DNA of 30,334 nt, from positions 1-30,334 of the forward strand of contig CAAGLF010000074.1 of NCBI GenBank assembly GCA_900770705.1. Reading direction: 5' to 3'. The translations under genes and the position numbers were made by a program. This document shows, in pieces, positions 1 through 5,707 of the stretch. Position 1 is the first letter of the stretch. Every line of letters begins with the position of its first letter. The DNA comes from Bacteroidaceae bacterium. GTDB taxonomy: Bacteria; Bacteroidota; Bacteroidia; Bacteroidales; Bacteroidaceae. The notes under the pieces were generated by a model that searched no databases, was not told where the DNA came from, and was given only the letters and a program-made list of their open reading frames with translations.

Positions 1-324
1 AATCCTTTCAAAGAACTTTCGTTTTCTAACGCTCAACAGGACGTTTCCCGTTTAGCGAGTGCAAAAGTACTGCCTTTTCACGTAACAGCCAAATTATTTC
101 GGGAGAAATTTTCAGCCAATCTCTCCGAAAATGCGGCCTGCCCCTGGCTACCGGCTTGCAGGACAAATGTTTACGCCCCGCAAAAATTTTTACCGGATTC
201 GAGAGAATCTCTCCGGAACATTGCCACGGACTGCAAAAATCACACTATTCATCCATTCCACCAAATCCGGCGGGCACTTTTTATACCTTTCCTGCTGTAG
301 AACATATTTTCGAGCCGTTTTATC
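1..324. other. Intergenic region at left edge
   Basis: No convincing gene lies here. The open frames on the plus strand (from about 131 and 156) have no family resemblance and run into the 3' end of the AraC gene. The stretch is A+T-richer than the flanking genes. It holds a leftward promoter (62-93), an AAAAATTTTT run at 181-190, and a duplicated AATCTCTCCG (118-127 and 207-216). The second copy sits beside a short palindrome, GAGAGAATCTCTC, at 201-213. No tRNA-like fold was recognised. Confidence 0.6.
62..93 (-). promoter_or_regulatory. Bacteroidota-type promoter for a gene left of the window
   Basis: On the minus strand there is a perfect -7 box TACTTTTG (62-69) with a TTTG -33 box at 90-93. 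The 20-base spacer fits the Bacteroidota consensus TTTG-N19-21-TAnnTTTG. Transcription would start near position 57 and run out of the window, so a leftward gene is expected just outside. Confidence 0.6.
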
Positions 325-1182
325 TCACAATGCAGCGAGGCGCCAGGCAGAGGGGGTCTGCCTGAAGGCTTTTCTGAACTGGGTGCAGAAGTGTGGATAG
401 CTGTTGTATCCGGCGCTGTAGGCTATCTGTTCGACATTGGCGGTGGTGGTGAGGAGGAGATGGCAGGCGTACTGGAGGCGCAGGCGGGTGCAGAGGTGGC
501 TTATGGTGGTGCCGTGCGTCTTGCGGAAGGCGCGGCAGAGTGCGGTGGGATGGAGGCCGGCTGCGGTGGCCACGTCGGCCAGGGTGAGGGGTGTCCGGAA
601 GTGGCTGTAGATGTAGCGGCAGGCCTTTTCGACGGGTGTTTCGTCGACCGGGGGCTGGGGCAGTGCCTGGGGCTGTGTCTGCAGGGCGGCAGCGGAGGGT
701 TCGACGGAGAGGGAGTGGAGCAGTGACATCAGCAGCGAGAGCCTGTGGAATCCGCCGGCGCGGTCGATGCGTCCTGCCAGACGTGCCAGCCTGTCGGCCA
801 GTGTGGGGTTGTCATAGCGCAGTCCGCCCTGGCTGCGTTGCAGGAATTCCAGACCGTCCTGCAGTTCGGGGAAGCGTTGTTTGTCGTAATGCAGCAGTTC
901 ATCAGGGATGTGTATCACCAGGGCCGTGCAGTGGTCGGAGGCACGTAGCAGGCTATGTGGCACGCCGTTGCCCACCACGAATATGGTGCCTTGCTGCAGG
1001 CAGCCGATGAAGGTGCCTATGATGCCCTCTACCCATCCGCGGCGTATGATGATGACTTGCAGGGTGTTGTGGTGGTGATAGGTGCGGGCTGGGGCATCGC
1101 CGGGCCTGCCGATGTGGCGGACAGAGACTGTTCCCAGCCCCGGCTGGCGTTCGATGGAGAGGATTCTGACGGGCTGTTTCAC
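325..1182 (-). CDS. AraC-family transcriptional regulator (cupin + AraC HTH)
   Basis: A transcription factor of about 285 residues. The N-terminal half looks like an AraC-type cupin sensor (HHHNTLQVIIIRRG followed by a GTIFVVGNGVPHSL strand). The C-terminal third carries the two helix-turn-helix motifs of the AraC/XylS DNA-binding domain (LADVATAAGLHPTALCRAF and VEQIAYSAGYNSYPHF, ending FRQTPSAWR). The first in-frame ATG is at 1230, but a -7 box (1212-1219) lies inside that extension. I therefore prefer the GTG at 1182, which leaves a leader of about 25 bases. It is divergent from the small membrane protein at 1282 and may control it. The ligand is unknown. The family call is firm; the start is less so. 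Confidence 0.88.
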   Translation of the reverse strand: MKQPVRILSIERQPGLGTVSVRHIGRPGDAPARTYHHHNTLQVIIIRRGWVEGIIGTFIGCLQQGTIFVVGNGVPHSLLRASDHCTALVIHIPDELLHYDKQRFPELQDGLEFLQRSQGGLRYDNPTLADRLARLAGRIDRAGGFHRLSLLMSLLHSLSVEPSAAALQTQPQALPQPPVDETPVEKACRYIYSHFRTPLTLADVATAAGLHPTALCRAFRKTHGTTISHLCTRLRLQYACHLLLTTTANVEQIAYSAGYNSYPHFCTQFRKAFRQTPSAWRLAAL

Positions 1183-1211
1183 GGATGATGCTAATAGGGT
1201 GTAAGTATCGG

Positions 1212-1219
1212 CAAAGATA
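1212..1219 (-). promoter_or_regulatory. -7 box for the AraC gene
   Basis: TATCTTTG on the minus strand matches TAnnTTTG exactly. At about the right distance upstream only TTTC (1239-1242) is seen in place of TTTG. Its position inside the longer reading frame is the main argument for the GTG start at 1182. Confidence 0.5.
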
Positions 1220-1246
1220 CTATATGTCATCGAAACGGGAAAGGAT

Positions 1247-1254
1247 TATCTTTG
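1247..1254 (+). promoter_or_regulatory. -7 box for the small membrane protein gene
   Basis: TATCTTTG on the plus strand, 35 bases from the oppositely oriented box at 1212-1219. The two predicted start sites diverge and an AraC dimer could sit between or over them. No clear TTTG -33 box is seen, which fits a promoter needing an activator. The box contains the in-frame TTG at 1252, so translation more likely starts at the ATG at 1282. Confidence 0.5.
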
Positions 1255-1281
1255 CCGCCGCAAAACGAACATTCAGTCTTT

Positions 1282-1710
1282 ATGAAGAAGAGAGATTTTT
1301 CGCTGTGCAACGGGTGTCTGTTGCTGCTGCTACCGGCTGTCGTTGGCAGCAGTCTGGTATTGGAGTTCCGTCCGGAGGCGGCTTGGCTGGGCCTCGGCGC
1401 GGGCATATGGGTGGGCCTTCACGCCGTAGTGTCGCTGTCGATGGCGGCGCTCGCGGTGTGGCACTTGCGGCTTCACTGGGGCTGCTTCGGGGAGTGGTGC
1501 AGCCGGTTGCGGCGCCATCCCGCCGCGATGATGCGGTGGCTCTTCGGGCTGTTGTTGCTGACGTGTGCCACGGGAGTGGTGAGCCTGCCGCTGTGGATGG
1601 CGCACGGTCATCACGGATTCGGCGGTCTTCACGGCAAGTTGGGGCTGGCCTGTGGCGTGCTTATGCTGGTGCATCTGGTACAGCGCCGGCGGTGGTACGG
1701 CCGGCTGTAG
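1282..1710 (+). CDS. Small four-helix membrane protein, DUF4405/cytochrome b561-like
   Basis: A 142-residue integral membrane protein with four hydrophobic segments. They lie roughly at residues 9-24, 31-57, 81-100 and 113-132, separated by short Arg-rich loops. Histidines sit near the membrane edges in pairs (GLHAV..VWHLRLHW; MAHGHHGFGGLHGKLG..LVHLVQ). This is the pattern of DUF4405 and b-type cytochrome membrane domains, in which such histidines bind haem. I chose the ATG at 1282 because the upstream TTG falls inside the promoter box. It is divergent from an AraC regulator and alone on its strand. The domain assignment rests on topology and histidine spacing; haem binding is inferred. Confidence 0.7.
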   Translation: MKKRDFSLCNGCLLLLLPAVVGSSLVLEFRPEAAWLGLGAGIWVGLHAVVSLSMAALAVWHLRLHWGCFGEWCSRLRRHPAAMMRWLFGLLLLTCATGVVSLPLWMAHGHHGFGGLHGKLGLACGVLMLVHLVQRRRWYGRL

Positions 1711-1718
1711 CATAGGTT

Positions 1719-1839
1719 GCTGGCAGTTGCTGCGGGAAGCGGGGCTCATTGTCGGCAAAGGTGGGGCCCATTGTTGCGGAAACCGGGGCCCATCGTTGGC
1801 CATAGCGGAGCCCATCATTGGCAAAGACGGGGCCCAACT
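1719..1839. repeat. 22-bp tandem repeat array
   Basis: Four consecutive 22-base units start at 1741, 1763, 1785 and 1807. A partial fifth follows at 1829, and a degraded copy (about 14 of 22 matches) precedes them at 1719. The common core is GGGGCCCATTGTTGGC followed by AAAG or similar, and each unit begins with a GGGCCC-like palindrome. The period is not a multiple of three, there are no spacers, and the array lies between two convergent genes. It is therefore probably non-coding. Confidence 0.85.
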
Positions 1840-2078
1840 TCAGCGGCATCCGCGCAAGAGAACGGCGAAATTTTCGCAAGATGCTGACAAAGAGGCCATT
1901 GAAACTGGCCGGGAGAAGTCTTCGGCGCCGGCCATACTGGCAGTAGCGGCAGGAAGTGCCCAGGGGCGGCCCTCGGCAAGATGGCGCAGGGGGCAGACGG
2001 AAAGCGGCCGGAAGGCAGGCGACAGCGGTGGCTGCGCGCGTGCTTTCCGGCCGGAAAGGATGGTGGGGAGTGGCTCCG
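1840..2078. other. G+C-rich convergent intergenic region with palindromes
   Basis: No gene is supported here. The stretch contains GCGAAATTTTCGC (1865-1877), a near-perfect palindrome, and a perfect 16-base palindrome CTTTCCGGCCGGAAAG (2043-2058). An inverted partner of that palindrome is CGGAAAGC at 1999-2006, which can pair with GCTTTCCG at 2042-2049. These could be 3'-end structures of the leftward gene ending at 2079, but no T-run follows, so a classical intrinsic terminator is not shown. Confidence 0.5.
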
Positions 2079-3911
2079 TCAGAAGTTGCCCAGATTGTAG
2101 AGTCCGTCGATAGGGTCGGGCTTCGGCTGCCAGGTGCGCACCTTGATGACGGGTTCGTCGGGGTCGTTGAGGTTGACCTTGAGGAAAAGGTAGCCCGTAT
2201 CTCCGTAGCTGGAGCTGTAGTAGTCCTGCTTGATCTGTATGCCATATTCGGCATCTGCGCGGCCAGACCGCACTACTTCGTTGTCACCAAAGCGGATGTT
2301 GATGAATTCGTTGCTGTCGAAGCAACGTCGCAGGTTGCGCATATACTCCTGCTTGCTCAGGCGGTTTCGGCGTACGTACTCGTTGTTGCGGTATTCAGGA
2401 AGGCCGTCTCCCTTGTCCACCCGCTCCAGTTTCTTGCAGATGTGGCCGATGATGATGACGGCGTCGTCGGAGAAGAGTGTGTTGATGTAGTCCCAGCGCT
2501 CCAGGGCAAAGGCCGTCTTGTAGTTTTCCATAAACTCCATCAATGCTAGACGTGCGGTCTCGGGCCATACATTCTTCTGCATAATGTCGGCTGCGGCCTT
2601 GTCGTCGAGTGCGAAGGCCAGGCAGTCTATCTTGCCCTGCCCGTTGAAGGTGAAGACGATGTTCTCGACGAAGCTCTTGCGCATTCCGCTCTTGAAGGAG
2701 AAGGACATGGGCACGGTGCGGGCCACGACCTGGTCTCTGTATTTGTAGAAGCGTACCTGTGGCTGGCCAACGAGACGGGCATTGCCGTAGGTGATGAGGC
2801 GGCGGTACATGTCGGCTCCGTCGGAGGTGAAGCACGGCAGGGCGCTGTCGAAGCGGCGGGTGCGGATGGCCTCGAGCACTGTCTCCAGCGTACGGCGGTA
2901 GGGAGTGTCGTCGGCCACGGCCGTGAGATTGGTCTTTACCCCGGCAGTCTGTACGGCCTGCAGGGCAGCCTGCGCCTGTGGCGAGGCGGCGGGCTGGGCC
3001 GCACTGCCGCTGAGACTGGCATAGGCCTTTCGCATGGCCCGGCCCTTCACGACCTTGAGCACGGCCTCGACTTCGCGGTCGATGTGGGCTTCGCCACGGT
3101 AGGCATACTCATACTTTATCTGTACATTGTCGGCAACGGCTCCGGGCACCATCTCGAGCGTGCCCCGTCCATCGCGTGCACTGTAGATGTTGCTCCAGGA
3201 ACGTCCGTCGAAGTAGGTGTAGTCGAGCGAGGCTACCGGGCTTCCCCTGTAGGTGAAGGCGAGGGTAAGGATCTGTCCGTCGCGGGCGGCCACAGTGGCC
3301 TTCAGGCCTGCGAAGACGTCGTTGATGCGCTCGGGGAGCCAGGCAAGGAGGTAGCACTCAGTGCCGTCTTCCAGCGAATAGGTCAGCTCGTTGGCGTGGG
3401 GAAGCGACTTGAGGAGGGAGAAGGCCCAGTAGTAGTTGCGCAAGGCCTCGTCGATCTTGCAGTTCTTTTCGCCCCTTTGCGCCAAGCGTACCAGCTCCTT
3501 TACCTTTGCCCTTCGTCCGTCGAAGACCCTGTTGATCTCCGACTTGCGGATGTATCTGACCACATGTGCGTCCGGTTCATTGGAAAGCACAAGCTGCTCG
3601 GTGAAAGGAAGCGTGGCCTGTGAATAGGTTTCTATCTTCCGATTGTAGTAGGTACCGGCCTCCTCGGCATTGCCGCTGGTGCGCTCGTCTTCGGTCAGGA
3701 GCACCGAGCTCTTGACTTCTACACTGATCTGACTGATAAGCCTGGCCAGGGCTGCCTGGTCGGCTTCGTCTATCGTCTCGCCCTTTCCCTCACCATAGAG
3801 GTAGAGACCGCTGCCTTTCACCTCGACCAGGCTCTGAGAGAAGAGGCAGGAGGCGGGCAGGAGGAAAAGGAGTATGAAAAGCAGCCTACGCTGCATCGAT
3901 GTCGTACACAT
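2079..3911 (-). CDS. Exported LPP20-like protein
   Basis: About 610 residues, exported. The hydrophobic leader RRLLFILLFLLPASCLFSQ fits a signal peptide cut after FSQ. The Cys in PASC is a poor lipobox, so lipidation is doubtful. Residues about 28-110 (VKGSGLYLYGEGKGETIDEADQ, then AALARLISQISVEVKSS) resemble the LPP20 family fold, which is found in many Bacteroidota exported proteins. The centre and C-terminus are not recognised, although an Ala/Gln-rich linker near residues 303-318 divides the protein in two. Met1 is at 3911; Met6 (3896) gives a tidier signal peptide. It begins 24 bases after the PEGA/TonB gene and is surely co-transcribed with it. Its function is unknown. Confidence 0.72.
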   Translation of the reverse strand: MCTTSMQRRLLFILLFLLPASCLFSQSLVEVKGSGLYLYGEGKGETIDEADQAALARLISQISVEVKSSVLLTEDERTSGNAEEAGTYYNRKIETYSQATLPFTEQLVLSNEPDAHVVRYIRKSEINRVFDGRRAKVKELVRLAQRGEKNCKIDEALRNYYWAFSLLKSLPHANELTYSLEDGTECYLLAWLPERINDVFAGLKATVAARDGQILTLAFTYRGSPVASLDYTYFDGRSWSNIYSARDGRGTLEMVPGAVADNVQIKYEYAYRGEAHIDREVEAVLKVVKGRAMRKAYASLSGSAAQPAASPQAQAALQAVQTAGVKTNLTAVADDTPYRRTLETVLEAIRTRRFDSALPCFTSDGADMYRRLITYGNARLVGQPQVRFYKYRDQVVARTVPMSFSFKSGMRKSFVENIVFTFNGQGKIDCLAFALDDKAAADIMQKNVWPETARLALMEFMENYKTAFALERWDYINTLFSDDAVIIIGHICKKLERVDKGDGLPEYRNNEYVRRNRLSKQEYMRNLRRCFDSNEFINIRFGDNEVVRSGRADAEYGIQIKQDYYSSSYGDTGYLFLKVNLNDPDEPVIKVRTWQPKPDPIDGLYNLGNF

Positions 3912-3935
3912 ATTTATATATAGGTTTTTAATCGG

Positions 3936-5600
3936 TTATTGCAGGCGGAACGTAATGGGCAGTGTATAGCGGTAACGCACGGGCTGGCCGTTCTGCCTGC
4001 CAGGGGTGAAGCGGGGCAACGACTGTACGACGCGCACTGCCTCCTTGTCGAGCGCAGGATCGACCGAGCAAACCACCTTGACGGAAGAGACACTGCCGTC
4101 GCGCTCCACCACGAACTGAACGACTACCTTGCCCTGAACGCCCTGCTCCATCGCGATAGCCGGATAACGGAGATGGTCATAGATGTACTGGGACAAAGCA
4201 GCCGTTCCACCCGGGAAGGAGGCAGACTGCTCCACGACATCGAACACCTTGCCGGCATCTGCCTTCTGCGCCCGGCCATTCGAGAATGTCAAATCGGCAG
4301 GAACGGAGGCATCCTTTGCTGGCTCGGCAGCCTTGGACAACGTGCGCTTGAGCAACAACGTGTCGCGCTCTTTCAGCTCGATCTGCTCCTTCAGGTCGGC
4401 ATATCCGGCCTTGGACAGGCGAACCTCGTGGCGACCGATGAGCTGCTTGGGCAGGGAGAGAGGCGTCTCCCCCACACGCTGGCCGTCGAGGTAGACCTCA
4501 GCCAAGGAGGGAGTGCTGACGATGTCGAGCGAAGCTATGATAGGAGTCGGCGCTCCGAGCGTATATTCCGGGGGTACATCGCTACCGGCCTCAATGCTGA
4601 TTTCGCGGCGACTGGGACGGTGATTAGGCAGGCGGCACTCTACAAGGTACTGCCCGGACTTGAGCGGACCGCGCCACTGCCCCCGGCCTTTCACCTCTTC
4701 GTTGACGACGATTTCGGCATTGCCGTCGACTTTGAGCGTCACCTCGGCAAAGTCTGCCTGCCAGGTGGGCTGCACACTGAGGGTCTGTCCGTCCTGAATC
4801 TCTACAGTCTGCTCGAAAGGATGGTACAGGGGACGGGCAATCTTCACATTGTGGCGACCGGAAGCGAGCTTCAGCGGAGCCAGAGGCAGGCTCCCCGCCG
4901 GGGCATTGTCGACATAGACGGCAGCGCCGTCGGCACCCTTGCCGCCCTCCAGCGCCAGGAAACCGAAGGCAGGACTGAGCCGCACCTCCTTGACAACCTT
5001 ATTCTTCGTGTCGGATACCTCGAGGCGACCCACATCCAGATGATAGTCCTTGGCCTGTACACGGTAGTCGTACTTTCCGAACGGTACGCGCACCATTGCC
5101 GTACCGTCGACCACCTCGAGGATAGAACCATCGAACTCCACAACGGCCTCTTTGGGTTCTACCTTGAAGACCACGTACTGCTGTGTGGGTGCTTCCTCGA
5201 CTTCCACCCGCATAGTCCCCGTAGTCAGCCGCATAATATATACCCGGGCTTTCTCGATGGGTATGGGGAAGTAATAGTTACGCAATATGCCGAGATGCTC
5301 ATGCCCGATGGTGATGTGCTTCACGCCGAAGGGGACGTAGACCCAGATTTCGCCCTTCTGCTGCACCGTCTTGGTGACACCCAGGGAGCCAACATCGAAG
5401 GAGAAACCCGTCTGTGTGGTCTCCACCTTGATAATGGCACAGCGATAGCCGTTCTGGTCGAACACCTCTGTAGGCTCCTCATTGGCCACCTGGTCGTTCT
5501 CATCCAGATAGAACTCGGCCACGGCTATCTGTGCCTGCACCGTTGCCCATGGCAACAGAAAGGCTAAAACCAGCAGCAATGCTGTACGCAAGTTCTTCAT
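3936..5600 (-). CDS. Periplasmic PEGA-repeat protein with TonB C-terminal domain
   Basis: 554 residues. The signal peptide is MKNLRTALLLVLAFLLPWAT ending VQAQ, a typical Bacteroidota SPI site. Beta-rich PEGA-type segments follow. The clearest is at about 357-420 (STPSLAEVYLDGQRVGETPL, then GRHEVRLSKAGY), and earlier ones include AAVYVDNAPAGSLPL. The last 100 residues form a TonB C-terminal domain (YPAIAMEQGVQGKVVVQFVV..DGSV..RFTPGRQNGQPV). True TonB proteins keep an uncleaved N-terminal anchor for ExbB; here the leader looks cleavable. A role as a periplasmic or peptidoglycan-associated scaffold is therefore as likely as energy transduction. A longer in-frame start (TTG at 5711) was rejected because it overlaps the wzc stop and the terminator. 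It is paired with the LPP20-like gene. Confidence 0.85.
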   Translation of the reverse strand: MKNLRTALLLVLAFLLPWATVQAQIAVAEFYLDENDQVANEEPTEVFDQNGYRCAIIKVETTQTGFSFDVGSLGVTKTVQQKGEIWVYVPFGVKHITIGHEHLGILRNYYFPIPIEKARVYIMRLTTGTMRVEVEEAPTQQYVVFKVEPKEAVVEFDGSILEVVDGTAMVRVPFGKYDYRVQAKDYHLDVGRLEVSDTKNKVVKEVRLSPAFGFLALEGGKGADGAAVYVDNAPAGSLPLAPLKLASGRHNVKIARPLYHPFEQTVEIQDGQTLSVQPTWQADFAEVTLKVDGNAEIVVNEEVKGRGQWRGPLKSGQYLVECRLPNHRPSRREISIEAGSDVPPEYTLGAPTPIIASLDIVSTPSLAEVYLDGQRVGETPLSLPKQLIGRHEVRLSKAGYADLKEQIELKERDTLLLKRTLSKAAEPAKDASVPADLTFSNGRAQKADAGKVFDVVEQSASFPGGTAALSQYIYDHLRYPAIAMEQGVQGKVVVQFVVERDGSVSSVKVVCSVDPALDKEAVRVVQSLPRFTPGRQNGQPVRYRYTLPITFRLQ

Positions 5601-5610
5601 ATTCCAGCGA

Positions 5611-5663
5611 TATATAAAACGAACAGAGGCAGAGAAGGGCGTCTTCTGCCCCACTCTGCCTCT
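5611..5663 (-). terminator. Intrinsic terminator after wzc
   Basis: Perfect 10-base arms AGAGGCAGAG (5625-5634) and CTCTGCCTCT (5654-5663) enclose an inner GGGC/GCCC stem (5637-5640 with 5648-5651) and a seven-base loop. On the minus strand the hairpin is followed by GTTCGTTTTATA. It ends only about 25 bases before the ATG of the PEGA/TonB gene. It therefore either insulates that gene or acts as an attenuator within its leader. Confidence 0.7.
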
Positions 5664-5707
5664 ATACCTCGGGTTGTTTATGCAGTCACTCTCACTTTCA
5701 GTGCCTA

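Noticed and set aside
131..400. Small plus-strand open frames at the left edge
   Set aside because: No family resemblance, no promoter, and overlap with the 3' end of the AraC gene.
1719..1839. CRISPR array
   Set aside because: The 22-base units are directly adjacent with no spacers and no cas genes are present.
3939..5567. 542-codon plus-strand open frame opposite the PEGA/TonB gene
   Set aside because: Shadow frame with no domain features; the opposite strand has a signal peptide, PEGA segments and TonB-C.
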